DNA of 64,000 nt, from the NCBI RefSeq assembly GCF_000423625.1, contig NZ_AUII01000012.1, forward strand, positions 61,756-125,755, written 5' to 3'. Below the pieces are notes generated by a model that was given only the letters and a program-made list of their open reading frames with translations, was not told the DNA's origin and made no database searches. Positions 34,757 through 45,263 of this stretch are shown piece by piece. Source of the stretch: Pseudonocardia asaccharolytica DSM 44247 = NBRC 16224. Lineage in GTDB: Bacteria; Actinomycetota; Actinomycetes; Mycobacteriales; Pseudonocardiaceae. How positions within the stretch are numbered: position 1 is the first letter of the stretch; each line of letters begins with the position of its first letter. The translations under genes were made by a program, and so were the position numbers.

Positions 34757-36958
34757 GTGGCATTCGCGACAGAGGTTCCGGGTAGCGCGCACGCACGCCT
34801 GGCCGGCGCCGAGCCGGAGACCCCGCTGGCCCATTCGGAGTACCGGCCGGTCGGGGAGATCCCCCGCACCGGGGGGCGGTTCGAGGTCGTCAGCCCCCAC
34901 GAGCCCGCGGGTGACCAGCCCGCCGCCATCGACGAGCTGGAACGCCGGATCAGGGCAGGCGAGCAGGACGTCGTGCTGCTCGGTGCCACCGGTACCGGCA
35001 AGTCGGCCACCACCGCATGGCTGATCGAACGGCTGCAGCGGCCCACGCTGGTGATGGCGCCGAACAAGACGCTCGCCGCACAGCTGGCCAACGAGCTGCG
35101 GGAGATGCTGCCGGCCAACGCCGTCGAGTACTTCGTCTCGTACTACGACTACTACCAGCCCGAGGCCTATATCGCGCAGACCGATACCTACATCGAGAAG
35201 GACTCCTCGATCAACTCCGATGTCGAACGGTTGCGGCATTCGGCCACCCAGAACCTGCTGTCGCGGCGCGACGTGGTCGTGGTCGCCTCGGTCTCGTGCA
35301 TCTACGGCCTGGGCACCCCGCAGTCCTATCTCGACCGGTCGGTCGAGCTGAGCGTCGGGGACGAGGTGGAGCGCGACGCGTTGCTGCGGGCGCTGGTCGA
35401 TGTCCAGTACACCCGCAACGACGTGGCGTTCAACCGCGGGACGTTCCGGGTCCGCGGCGACACGGTGGAGATCATTCCCGCCTACGAGGAGCTCGCGATC
35501 CGGATCGAGTTCTTCGGCGACGAGATCGAGGCGCTCTACTATCTGCATCCGCTCACCGGCGAGGTGCTCAAGCAGGTCGACAAGGTGAGGATCTTCCCGG
35601 CCACGCACTACGTCGCGGGTCCGGAGCGGATGGAGCGGGCCGTCCGCGACATCGAGGCCGAACTGGAGGAGCGGCTGGCCGAGCTGGAACGCCAGGGCAA
35701 GCTGCTCGAGGCCCAGCGGCTGCGGATGCGCACCCAGTACGACGTCGAGATGATCCGTCAGGTCGGGTTCTGTTCAGGTATCGAGAACTATTCGCGGCAT
35801 ATCGACGGGCGCGGTCCCGGTTCGGCCCCGGCGACCCTGCTGGACTACTTCCCCGACGACTTCCTCCTGGTCATCGACGAGTCGCACCAGACCGTCCCGC
35901 AGATCGGCGGCATGTACGAGGGCGATATGTCGCGCAAGCGCAACCTCGTGGAGTTCGGGTTCCGGCTTCCCTCCGCGGTCGACAACCGGCCGCTGACCTG
36001 GGAGGAGTTCGCCGACCGGATCGGGCAGACCGTGTACCTCTCGGCGACACCCGGTCCCTATGAGCTCTCGCGCACCGGCGGCGAGTTCGTCGAGCAGGTC
36101 ATCCGCCCGACGGGTCTGGTCGATCCGAAGGTGGTCGTCAAGCCGACCAAGGGCCAGATCGACGATCTCATCGATGAGATCCGCACCCGGACCGAGCGCG
36201 ACGAGCGGGTGCTGGTCACGACATTGACCAAGAAGATGGCCGAGGATCTCACCGACTATCTGCTGGAGCTGGGCATCCGGGTCCGCTACCTGCATTCGGA
36301 GGTCGACACCCTGCGCCGGGTCGAGCTGCTGCGCCAGCTGCGGCTCGGCGAGTTCGACGTGCTCGTCGGCATCAACCTGCTGCGCGAGGGCCTCGATCTG
36401 CCGGAGGTGTCGCTCGTGGCGATCCTCGACGCAGACAAGGAGGGCTTCCTGCGCTCGGGGACGTCGCTGATCCAGACCATCGGGCGCGCCGCGCGGAACG
36501 TCTCCGGCGAGGTACACATGTATGCCGACACGGTCACCGATTCGATGCGGCATGCGATCGACGAGACCGACCGGCGCCGGGCCAAGCAGATCGCCTACAA
36601 CACGGAGAAGGGGATCGATCCGCAACCGCTGCGGAAGAGGATCGCCGACATCCTCGACCAGGTCTACCGCGAGGCCGGCGACGCGGAGGTGCCGGTGGGC
36701 GGGTCGGGCCGCAACGCCTCACGGGGCAAGCGCGCGGCCGGCGAGCCGGGCCGGGCCGGCACCAGCTCCGGTGTGGTGGCGCGGCGCGATACGAAGAACA
36801 TGCCACGCGCCGAGCTGGCCGATCTGATCCAGCAGCTGTCCGACCAGATGCTCGCCGCCGCCCGCGACCTGCAGTTCGAGCTCGCCGCCCGGTTGCGCGA
36901 CGAGATCGCGGACCTGAAGAAGGAGCTGCGCGGGATGGACGCGGCCGGAATCAGCTGA
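34757..36958 (+). CDS. uvrB: Excinuclease ABC subunit B
   Basis: This 733-residue helicase-like subunit loads onto damaged DNA with UvrA and positions UvrC for incision. Walker A is GATGTGKS at 76-83. The beta-hairpin region contains [10 protein letters not shown]. The helicase motifs include VIDESH, LSATPG and QTIGRAARN, and a C-terminal UVR domain (about 690-730, [14 protein letters not shown]) binds UvrC. GTG 34757 gives the conserved start VAFATE, the same as in mycobacteria. The gene has a damage-type promoter immediately upstream. Confidence 0.98.
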   Translation: MAFATEVPGSAHARLAGAEPETPLAHSEYRPVGEIPRTGGRFEVVSPHEPAGDQPAAIDELERRIRAGEQDVVLLGATGTGKSATTAWLIERLQRPTLVMAPNKTLAAQLANELREMLPANAVEYFVSYYDYYQPEAYIAQTDTYIEKDSSINSDVERLRHSATQNLLSRRDVVVVASVSCIYGLGTPQSYLDRSVELSVGDEVERDALLRALVDVQYTRNDVAFNRGTFRVRGDTVEIIPAYEELAIRIEFFGDEIEALYYLHPLTGEVLKQVDKVRIFPATHYVAGPERMERAVRDIEAELEERLAELERQGKLLEAQRLRMRTQYDVEMIRQVGFCSGIENYSRHIDGRGPGSAPATLLDYFPDDFLLVIDESHQTVPQIGGMYEGDMSRKRNLVEFGFRLPSAVDNRPLTWEEFADRIGQTVYLSATPGPYELSRTGGEFVEQVIRPTGLVDPKVVVKPTKGQIDDLIDEIRTRTERDERVLVTTLTKKMAEDLTDYLLELGIRVRYLHSEVDTLRRVELLRQLRLGEFDVLVGINLLREGLDLPEVSLVAILDADKEGFLRSGTSLIQTIGRAARNVSGEVHMYADTVTDSMRHAIDETDRRRAKQIAYNTEKGIDPQPLRKRIADILDQVYREAGDAEVPVGGSGRNASRGKRAAGEPGRAGTSSGVVARRDTKNMPRAELADLIQQLSDQMLAAARDLQFELAARLRDEIADLKKELRGMDAAGIS

Positions 36959-37033
36959 TCCGCTGCGACCCACCTCGGTCCGGCGGGCTACCGTGTGTCC
37001 GGACCAGGACCGCAGGATCGGCCGGAGGACCGC

Positions 37034-38247
<1,214 letters not shown>

Positions 38248-38275
<28 letters not shown>

Positions 38276-39585
38276 ATCCGCTCGTCCGCAACGCCGAGGG
38301 CGCCCAGGGCATCGAGCACGTCCCCGAGCAGCGACGGCGAGCCGCAGATGAAGTAGTCGAGGCGGTTGCGGTCCCGGTCGTCGTGGCCAAGGCCGGCGAG
38401 GACGGCGGTGAGCAGGCCGACGTCGATCGGCCCGGTGGCCCCGGTCCAATCCGGGGGCGGGCGCCGCAACACCTCGGTGACCTCGAGATCGAGCTCCTCG
38501 TGCAGCACGGTGAGCTCATCGCGAAACAGCAGCTCGCCGCCGTCGCGGGCGAGCACAACGAGCCGGAACGGCCGCGGGTCACCGCACTGTCCGGCCGTGC
38601 GCAGCATGCTCATCATCGGAGTGATCCCGACCCCGCTGGCGATCATCACCACCCCCGCGGAGGTCGCGGGATCGCTGGTGAACGCGCCGTAGGGTCCATC
38701 GACCCACACCGGACTGCCCGGCCGGAGCGCACCGAGCGTGGCGGTGAAGTCGCCGGTGTGCCGGATTGTGAACTCGGCCCGCGTCGGGTCGTGGGCACCC
38801 GAGGCGATGGTGAACGGATGTTCCTCGACGGCGGCCCGGTGCAGCCGAAGCCAGGCGAACTGCCCCGGCGCGAAGTGCAGACCCGCCGAAGGCGCATGCC
38901 GCGCGCGTGGCTCGAGAACCAGGGTGCTCACGCTCCGGTTCTCCGGCCGCACCTCGCGGACCACGAACTCGCTGCTCTCGTCCAGCCACGACCGCCACAC
39001 CCATCGCTGCCCCAGCACGATGAGCAGCGCGCAGCCCAGCGCGACCAGCATCGGGCCCACGATCGGATCGGCGAGGACATGTCCGAGCAACAGTGTGTGC
39101 AGCGCGGACGCCCCGAGCGCCGCGGCGGCGAACAGCAGGTGCAACCAGCGCCAGAGCTCGTATCGAGAACCCAGCCAGGTTCGGTTCAGCGCGAGCGCCA
39201 GCAGCACCGACAGGGTCACCACGCCGGCGACCGCGGCCCGCGCCCGACCCGGCGCCGTCGTCACGTCGAGCAGGGCGACCTGCGCCGGGTCGGCCGCCAC
39301 GACGCAGGCCAGGTGCAGCGCGACGAACAGCCCGGTCAGCATGCCGAGCTGGCGGTGGACGCCGATCACGTTCTCGATACCCAGCACCCGGGTCACGCTG
39401 CGCAGGCGGGAGGGCAGCACCGCGGCGCACACCATCGCCGACAGGGCGACGAGACCGGTGACGATCGACAGCTGCCGCCACAGGCTCAGCGGCTCGGACC
39501 GGACCAGCCAGATCAGCGCCGGTCCGGCAAGTGCGGTGATCAGGACGGCGGTCCATCCGGCTCGGGCGAGCGTCCTGCGTTCCAT
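38248..39585 (-). CDS. Ferric-reductase-like transmembrane flavocytochrome
   Basis: This 445-residue protein has five to six membrane helices in residues 1-205, with haem-ligand candidate histidines in GVHRQLGM/ALHLACVV and WLHLLF/ALHTLLL. An FAD-binding domain (APGQFAWLRL, HPFTIAS) and an NAD(P)-binding domain (ASGVGITPMMSML, CGSPSLL) follow. It probably moves electrons from NAD(P)H across the membrane to an outside acceptor such as iron. A TACCGT box lies eight bases before ATG 39585. Confidence 0.85.
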
Positions 39586-40036
39586 GCCGCAGGACGGTAG
39601 GGACGCGCCCGTGCAGGCCCCGCAAACCTGAGGATGACCCGGCGCCGTCGTCGCCCATCGGCCCGCAGACCATCGGCGAGCGGCAGTAGATTGCTCTGTT
39701 CACCAGGAAAGTTGCTCTGTTCGCCGAGCAACCTTTCAGGAACTCGCGCGTCCATGATCGTCCCACTCGGATGGTCCGCTCGGCGGCGTCGGATTCGTCG
39801 TTGCGGGGCTGCCCTGAATGTTCTCTGAGGACTCTCTGAGACGGATCCATCGCGTTCGGTTGTCCCGATTGGGCGGAACGGAGCAAACCCGCGCCACTCG
39901 TCGCGCCCCGATCGACGCGTGCCGTCAGGACCTCTCAGATTCGCAACCTCGGTGGTGCTCGGGTCCCTACGGTCTTCCCGTCTTCTGCGGGACCCATGCC
40001 CGCCGGAGCCGCTCCCCAGCGAGAGAAGGACCCCCG
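39586..40036. other. Intergenic region between divergent genes, with direct repeats but no gene seen
   Basis: No frame in these 451 bases has convincing protein character. The segment carries two copies of TTGCTCTGTTC and an imperfect dyad, listed separately, and must hold the promoters of the flavocytochrome (leftward) and the lipoprotein cluster (rightward). Confidence 0.6.
39691..39722. promoter_or_regulatory. Pair of direct repeats spaced two helical turns apart
   Basis: TTGCTCTGTTC occurs at 39691-39701 and again at 39712-39722, 21 bases start to start. The second copy is also the left arm of an imperfect dyad (GAAAGTTGCTC ... GAGCAACCTTTC, about 39707-39737). The spacing suits a regulator binding one face of the helix. 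Confidence 0.5.
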
Positions 40037-40636
40037 ATGAACGACCACGGCCCTCGACGGCCGGTGCGCACCCTCTGCGGCCTCGCCGCGGCCGGGCTGC
40101 TGCTCGCGGTCAGTGCCTGTGGCTACACGCCGGGTATCCCGGCCAGCCAGGCCGCCCCGGTCGGTGACGCCGCGCCCGGCCCGGCCCCCACGCCGGCGCC
40201 CGGCGGGCTCGGCACCGCCGTGACACCGCTCGGCACGGTCGTGACCAGCGACGGCTTCACGCTCTACCGATTCGAGAAGGACACCCCGAAGCCCTCGAAG
40301 TCCACCTGCAACGACACCTGCGCGACGAGCTGGCCTCCCGTGCTGGGTGACGGTCTCCCGGCCCTGCAGGGGATACCGCCGAGGTCGGTCGGGACCGTCG
40401 GTCGAGCCGACGGTAGCCAGCAACTGACCCTGAACGGCTGGCCGCTGTACCGCTTCGCGCAGGACACCGCGCCCGGTGAGGTGAAGGGAGAGGGCGTCGA
40501 CGGCACCTGGCATGCCGTCGGCGTCGACGGGAAGCCGGTCGCGACGGCCTCGCCCCCGGGAGGCTCGTCCGGCGGAAGCCATGTCACGGCCCCGACCCAC
40601 GGCACGAGCCCGTCCCTGGGTGGATCCGGCTCCTGA
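40037..40636 (+). CDS. Lipoprotein with secreted-repeat (PF03640-type) domain
   Basis: This 199-residue protein has a lipobox VSACG (cysteine about 28), an Ala/Pro linker, and two copies of the small repeat found in 'secreted repeat of unknown function' lipoproteins. The first is DGFTLYRFEKDTPKPS followed by STCNDTCATSWPPVL, and the second centres on GWPLYRFAQDTAPGEV. The C-terminus is Gly/Ser-rich and disordered. Relatives have been linked to electron transfer or cell-surface functions, but no activity is proven. ATG 40037 follows GAGAAGGA. Confidence 0.82.
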   Translation: MNDHGPRRPVRTLCGLAAAGLLLAVSACGYTPGIPASQAAPVGDAAPGPAPTPAPGGLGTAVTPLGTVVTSDGFTLYRFEKDTPKPSKSTCNDTCATSWPPVLGDGLPALQGIPPRSVGTVGRADGSQQLTLNGWPLYRFAQDTAPGEVKGEGVDGTWHAVGVDGKPVATASPPGGSSGGSHVTAPTHGTSPSLGGSGS

Positions 40637-40761
40637 GCCGCGCTCGCACGGTCCCACCGCCACGTATCGCCTCTCCGGGTCCGGCCACGACGTCCGGGCT
40701 CGGCGGCGTGACGGCGGCGTTCGTGCCTCCGCTCCCCGATCACGAGAGGTAATACCCCCAG

Positions 40762-41634
40762 ATGCTGCGCCGGATTCCCGCCTACCTCCGCTGGTCCATC
40801 GTCATCGCGCTGGTCGCCGCGGTCTCGATATCGGTGGTCCAGTCCTGGGTTGCCGCCGCACCCGGTACCGGCGGCTGGACCCAGACGCAGTTCGGCCCGC
40901 TCGGCCCCGCCGACCGCGACCTGCTGGTGAAGGTGCGGCTCGCCGGACTGTGGGAAGGGCCGACCGGCCAACAGGCCCAGCAACAGGCCTCCTCCCCCGC
41001 GGTCAGGGAGGCGGGTGGCCACATCGCGGCCGAGCACGCCGACCTCGACCAGAAGGTCCGCGACGTCGCGGGCCAGCTCGGCGTCCTGTTGCCCAGCCAG
41101 CCCAGCAGCCAGCAGCAGGGCTGGATGGCCGAGATCTCCAGTAAGACCGGGTCGGACTACGACCGGCGGTTCGTGCAGCTGCTCCGGCAGGCGCACGGGG
41201 CCGTGCTACCGGTCATCGCCGAGGTCCGCAGCGGCACCCGCAACGACCTGGTCCGCTCCTTCGCCATCACCTCCGAGGAGTTCGTGAGCAGGCATATCGG
41301 CTACCTGGAGAACACCGGTCTCGTCGACTACGCCGCGCTGCCCGAGCCGCGATCCCCGGGCCTGCTCGCCGGGGCGACCAGCCCACTGGACCTGCTGGTG
41401 CCAGGCCTGGTGATGGTCGCCTCGCTGCTCGCCGCCGTCGGCGTCGTCGTCGCCCTTCGCCGGCGAGGCCGGCCCGCCGACAAACCTGCCCGGAATCGGC
41501 GCCGCCAGCCGCCGACGATCGCGATGCCCGCCGGCCGCGCACCCCGGCTCGACCACGGGCCACGGCACGCCTTCCGGAGGAGATCCACGGATGTCGTCGC
41601 CGCCTCGGCCCGCCGCTCCCCGAATGGAGGATGA
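40762..41634 (+). CDS. DUF4142 membrane-anchored protein
   Basis: This 290-residue protein has an N-terminal signal/anchor (about 11-32) and a helical DUF4142 domain at about 45-190 (GPLGPADRDLLVKVRLAGLWE, HIAAEHADLDQKVRDVAGQLG, GYLENTGLVDYAALP). A second membrane helix lies at about 207-229, before a basic tail. DUF4142 is a ferritin-like four-helix fold of unknown function. The stop overlaps the ATG 41631 alternative start of the next gene, so the two are cotranscribed. Confidence 0.8.
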   Translation: MLRRIPAYLRWSIVIALVAAVSISVVQSWVAAAPGTGGWTQTQFGPLGPADRDLLVKVRLAGLWEGPTGQQAQQQASSPAVREAGGHIAAEHADLDQKVRDVAGQLGVLLPSQPSSQQQGWMAEISSKTGSDYDRRFVQLLRQAHGAVLPVIAEVRSGTRNDLVRSFAITSEEFVSRHIGYLENTGLVDYAALPEPRSPGLLAGATSPLDLLVPGLVMVASLLAAVGVVVALRRRGRPADKPARNRRRQPPTIAMPAGRAPRLDHGPRHAFRRRSTDVVAASARRSPNGG

Positions 41635-41642
41635 AAGATCCG

Positions 41643-42572
41643 ATGACCACCCGATCTGCACCCCGCACGAAGCTCCGCACCGTGCTCGCGTCCTCGGCCG
41701 CGGCCCTGGCGGTGATCCTGGCCCCGGCCGCCTGCGGCTACGCGGAGGCCGCCCCGAGCCTGACCGCCGCCGAGGACGCCACGAACGGTGACCAGGGCGG
41801 TGATACCGATGGTGCCAATGGCGCCAGTAACACCGACCCCGCCACCGGCGCCGACCGCGGCAATGCCGCCGACCGCGGCAATGCCGCCGACCGCGGCAAT
41901 GCCGCCGACCGTGGGAACGGCGCCGACCGCGGCAACGCCGGGGAGGCGAATGGCCAGGGCGGTGACGTGACACCCCCTCCGGCCACCGACGCTCCCCCGC
42001 CCGCGCCCCCTGCCGACAACAACAACGGGCTCGACGTCCTGGCTCGCGACTGCACCGAGAGCAATCTCGAGCCGCACGATGGGCTCCAGAAGGCCCCGCG
42101 GTGCGTCGATACGAGTTTCGGCGAGGTCGCGGCGGCGGCGCAGAGCCCGTCGCTGCTGATCACCGACGCGCCCACCGAGGTGACGGCGGGCCAGCCGTTC
42201 CAACTCGAGGTGAGCACCCGCAACCTGGTCCGCGACCGCTTCCTCTCCGCCGCCGCGGGCGGCTACTACCTCGAGAGCTCGCTGCTCGACGGCCAGGGTC
42301 TGCAACGCGGGCACTTCCACACGGCCTGCCGGGTGCTGCCGAGCACGGACGTCGCTCCCGACGCGGCGCCGGCGCCGGAGTTCTTCGTCGCCACCCAGGA
42401 CAACGGCGGCGGCGCCGCCCCCGACACCGTGACGATCGACGTTCCCGGCCTGCCGACGGCCGGGACCGCGCAGTGTTCCTCCTGGGCCGGGGACGGCTCG
42501 CACCGCATCCCGATGATGCAGCGCGCGAACCAGACCCCCGCGTTCGACTCAGTGCGCATCACCGTCCGATGA
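41643..42572 (+). CDS. Secreted lipoprotein with hexapeptide repeats
   Basis: This protein of about 309 residues has lipobox APAACG and, right after it, a Gly/Asn/Asp-rich stretch with five copies of N(A/G)ADRG. The C-terminal domain (about 120-309) looks like a beta-sandwich with conserved Cys and His (RDCTESN, GHFHTACRVL, AQCSSWAGDGSH), which I do not assign to a named family. ATG 41643 is preferred since GGAGG lies 11 bases before it. ATG 41631 sits right against that site. The lipobox neighbourhood ACGYxxAxP resembles that of the lipoprotein two genes upstream. Confidence 0.72.
   Translation: MTTRSAPRTKLRTVLASSAAALAVILAPAACGYAEAAPSLTAAEDATNGDQGGDTDGANGASNTDPATGADRGNAADRGNAADRGNAADRGNGADRGNAGEANGQGGDVTPPPATDAPPPAPPADNNNGLDVLARDCTESNLEPHDGLQKAPRCVDTSFGEVAAAAQSPSLLITDAPTEVTAGQPFQLEVSTRNLVRDRFLSAAAGGYYLESSLLDGQGLQRGHFHTACRVLPSTDVAPDAAPAPEFFVATQDNGGGAAPDTVTIDVPGLPTAGTAQCSSWAGDGSHRIPMMQRANQTPAFDSVRITVR
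41847..41940 (+). repeat. 18-bp tandem repeat, about five copies
   Basis: The unit AATGCCGCCGACCGCGGC recurs with few changes and encodes N(A/G)ADRG. The near-identity of the middle copies suggests recent slippage. Confidence 0.85.
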
Positions 42573-42586
42573 CGAGCGGAGCAACG

Positions 42587-43120
42587 ATGACAACGACCGA
42601 TCAGACGCCGATCGCCGCGCCGGACCCGCTCGGTGCGGCACTCGCGACGGTGGTCGCCGAGGGCGATGCCCATTCCGTCCGGCGGATCGGCGAGGCGTGC
42701 CTTGCCGCGCTGCCGACGACCCGGGTGGCGATCACGGTGCGGACCGGGGACGGCCGCCGTGAGTCGGTGTGGGCCTGCGACGAGGCGGCCCGCGATCTCG
42801 ACGGGCTGCAGTTCCGCCTCGGCGAGGGGCCGTGCCTCGACGCGTTCGCCGGACCCGACCCGGTGCACGTCCCCGATCTGGCCGAGGTGCCGCCGCATCG
42901 CTGGCCGGTGTTCGCCGGGGCCGCGCTGCGGTCCGGGGTGCGGGCGGTGCACGCGTTCCCGCTGCACGTCGGCGCGCTGACCGTCGGGATCCTCGCGCTC
43001 TACCGCGACGAGCCCGGAGAGCTGGCTCCGGAGGATCTCGCCGGGGCGCGGCGGGCCGCTGACGCGGTGCTGTGGACCCTGCTCGCCCGCCGCGGCGACG
43101 GCCCGGCCGTCGGGCGCTGA
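42587..43120 (+). CDS. GAF-domain sensor protein without output domain
   Basis: This 177-residue protein is a single GAF domain (LQFRLGEGPCLDAFAGPDPVHVPDLAE..., VRAVHAFPLHVGALTVGILALY), very like the sensory half of actinobacterial GAF-ANTAR proteins but ending before any ANTAR segment. It may bind a small molecule and act on a partner. ATG 42587 is preferred with GCGGAG upstream. ATG 42569, which overlaps the previous stop, would add six residues. Confidence 0.8.
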   Translation: MTTTDQTPIAAPDPLGAALATVVAEGDAHSVRRIGEACLAALPTTRVAITVRTGDGRRESVWACDEAARDLDGLQFRLGEGPCLDAFAGPDPVHVPDLAEVPPHRWPVFAGAALRSGVRAVHAFPLHVGALTVGILALYRDEPGELAPEDLAGARRAADAVLWTLLARRGDGPAVGR

Positions 43121-43133
43121 GCCCGCGCGGCGT

Positions 43134-43577
43134 TCAGAACAGGGCAACGGCGATGCAGCAGGCGACGAACAGCAGCTGCATCGCCGCGCGCGGGACCAGC
43201 GGAGTGACGGCCCGCCCGCCGATCGAGGCGCCGGCCCGCGCGGCGTGGACGTTGGCCGGGAACATCAGCACCAGCAGCAGCGCAAGGCAGGCGGCTGCCG
43301 GCCGGTAGGTGGCTGGCAGCAGCAGCCCGATGGCGCCGGCGGCCTCCCCGGCCCCGGTGACGCTCACCAGGGTGCCCCGTCGGGGAAGACCGGGGGGAAC
43401 CATCGCGATGAGGTCGTTGCGCCGCTTCGGTGAGAAATGTGCCGCCGCGGTGAGCAGGAACATCGCCGCGATTCCCCCGCGCAGTGCCGGATGCCAGCCA
43501 TCGAGCGCAGCGACGCCGAGCAGGCCGATCACGCGGAGCACGAGCCAGGTACCGACCAGGGTGATCAGGGGTGCCAT
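43134..43577 (-). CDS. DoxX-family membrane protein
   Basis: This 147-residue protein has four membrane helices typical of DoxX-like proteins (LVGTWLVLRVIGLLGV, GIAAMFLLTAAAHFSPKRRNDL, SVTGAGEAAGAIGLLLP). Members are linked to redox or quinone-related stress. ATG 43577 follows CCGGAGG. It diverges from a TetR regulator with a large operator in between, so the regulator probably controls it. Confidence 0.82.
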   Translation of the reverse strand: MAPLITLVGTWLVLRVIGLLGVAALDGWHPALRGGIAAMFLLTAAAHFSPKRRNDLIAMVPPGLPRRGTLVSVTGAGEAAGAIGLLLPATYRPAAACLALLLVLMFPANVHAARAGASIGGRAVTPLVPRAAMQLLFVACCIAVALF

Positions 43578-43607
43578 CGCGAACCTCCGGTCCGTTCGGA
43601 TGCCATA

Positions 43608-43658
43608 TCTGGACATTGACAAGATGCTCCGGCGCGGCATGTCTTGTCAATGTCTAGA
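43608..43658. promoter_or_regulatory. Operator: 17-bp inverted repeat between doxX-like and tetR-like genes
   Basis: TCTGGACATTGACAAGA (43608-43624) and TCTTGTCAATGTCTAGA (43642-43658) are inverted copies with one mismatch, 34 bp centre to centre. The right arm covers a TTGTCA -35 (43644-43649) that is 18 bases from a TAGGCT -10 (43668-43673). The regulator GTG follows after six bases, suggesting autoregulation. Confidence 0.8.
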
Positions 43659-43679
43659 TGGGTTTCATAGGCTGCCACC

Positions 43680-44255
43680 GTGAGTGACCGGCCCTACCAT
43701 CACGGCAACCTGCGCCGCGCGCTGCTCGACAGTGCCGTGGAGCTGATCGCCGAGCGCGGACCCGCATCGCTGAGCCTGCGCGAGGTGGCGCGGCGCGCGG
43801 GGGTGTCGCATGCCGCGCCCGCCCACCATTTCGCCGACAAGACAGGCCTGCTCACGGCGGTGGCCGCCGAGGGCTGGCGGCTGCTGACCGCCGCCCTCGC
43901 CGACCGCGCCGCCACCGCGGACTTTGGTGAGCTCGGCGTGAGCTACGTCGTCTTCGCGACATCCCACCCCGCGCATTTCGCGGTCATGCGCACGCCCGGT
44001 CTCGTCCACCCCGACGACCCGGAGCTCGTCGCGGCCCGCGACGGCGCGGGAACGCTGCTCTATCGCGGTGCCGGAGTCCCGGGCGAGGACGCCGGCAGGC
44101 CGGCCGCGTCGAGCGGGCGCGGGCGGGTACTCGCGGCCTGGTCGCTCGTGCACGGGCTTGCGGTGCTGCTGCAGGAGGGACTCGTCGCACCGGGCCCCGG
44201 GGAGGACATCGAGACGCTGGCCAGGGCCGTCACCGCGCAGCTGGCCCCGGCCTGA
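43680..44255 (+). CDS. TetR-family transcriptional regulator
   Basis: This 191-residue regulator has an N-terminal helix-turn-helix (about 10-55, LLDSAVELIAERGPASLSLREVARRAGVSHAAPAHHF) and a ligand domain with the pattern of the WHG/TetR_C_13-like group (FATSHPAHFAVMR, WSLVHGLAVLLQEG). GTG 43680 begins six bases after a TAGGCT box, so the mRNA is probably leaderless. The dyad operator in the divergent gap fits repression of itself and the DoxX gene. Its last 26 bases overlap the convergent LysR gene. Confidence 0.88.
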   Translation: MSDRPYHHGNLRRALLDSAVELIAERGPASLSLREVARRAGVSHAAPAHHFADKTGLLTAVAAEGWRLLTAALADRAATADFGELGVSYVVFATSHPAHFAVMRTPGLVHPDDPELVAARDGAGTLLYRGAGVPGEDAGRPAASSGRGRVLAAWSLVHGLAVLLQEGLVAPGPGEDIETLARAVTAQLAPA

Positions 44256-45192
44256 TCGCCGGGCCCGCGCGGCTACCCCTGGCCACCACCGCCGCGGCCT
44301 CCTCGCACAGCGCCTGCAGCACCGCGCGCACGGCGGGCCGCACCGCGGTGCTGCGCCGGGCCACCGCCTCGATGAGCCGGACGGCGCGGACCCCGGCCAG
44401 TGGTCTGCGCGCCAGCCGCCGCCCGCCGCGGTCGTCGGTGCAGTAGCGGGGGAGCAGGGCGATGCCGTGCCCGGCGGCCACCAGCTGCTCCGTCACCGAG
44501 AAGTCGTTGATGCGCTGGACGATCCGCGGTTGCGCGCCCGTCGCGGCGGCCAGCGAGCGCAGCACCTCGTCGACCGGCCAGCCCACCCCGACGCTGATCC
44601 ACCCTTCGTCGGTGAGGTCGGCCAGGCGCAGCGTCCGGCGGCGGGCCAGCCGGTGCCCCGGCGGCAGCACGACGTCGAGGGGCTCGCGCAGCAGTGGGGT
44701 GAGGGTCCATCGGCTCGGCGTGCCCGCGTCCGGGGCGGGGCTGCGTTCGTCGCGATGCGTGACGACGATGTCGGCGTCGGCGGTGAGCGCGGGGACATCG
44801 GCCGGGGTCATGTCGACGTCGCGGCAGACCAGATCGATGTCACCGATCGCGACGACCCTGGTGAGCAGGCCGGGAAGCAGCAGCCGGGCGCCGGAGGGGA
44901 ACAGCACCACCCGGACGGTGCCCCGCGGGCTCGACCGCAGCCGATCGAGCGCGGCCTCGGCGTGGGCGAGGGCGGCCAGCACCTGCTCCGCTTCGGCCAC
45001 GAGTGCCTGCCCGGCGTCGGTGAGCCGCAGCCCCCGCCCGGCCGGCTCGGTCAGCGCCATCCCGGTCTCGTCGGCCAGCGTCTTGAGCTGCTGGGAGATC
45101 GCGGAGGGGGTGAACGACATCGCCTTCGCCACCGCGGCCACCGAGCCGCGGTCGGCCAGCTCACGGAGGATCCGCAGCCGCTGGACGTCCAT
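44230..45192 (-). CDS. LysR-family transcriptional regulator
   Basis: This 320-residue regulator has the LysR winged helix at 1-60 (SVAAVAKAMSFTPSAISQQLKTLADETG) and a periplasmic-binding-like effector domain. It diverges from an EamA transporter that it probably controls, a common arrangement. The effector is unknown. Confidence 0.9.
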   Translation of the reverse strand: MDVQRLRILRELADRGSVAAVAKAMSFTPSAISQQLKTLADETGMALTEPAGRGLRLTDAGQALVAEAEQVLAALAHAEAALDRLRSSPRGTVRVVLFPSGARLLLPGLLTRVVAIGDIDLVCRDVDMTPADVPALTADADIVVTHRDERSPAPDAGTPSRWTLTPLLREPLDVVLPPGHRLARRRTLRLADLTDEGWISVGVGWPVDEVLRSLAAATGAQPRIVQRINDFSVTEQLVAAGHGIALLPRYCTDDRGGRRLARRPLAGVRAVRLIEAVARRSTAVRPAVRAVLQALCEEAAAVVARGSRAGPAIRPGPAAR

Positions 45193-45263
45193 GTAGCAAC
45201 TCTAAACAGATGTTTCACATCTTTTCGCTCGACTTCCTCCTCGTCGCCGCGAACCGTGAGGTT

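Noticed and set aside
39634..39828. 64-codon frame in the gap before the lipoprotein cluster
   Set aside because: Arg/Ser-rich with no start context, and it covers the direct repeats. Judged non-coding.
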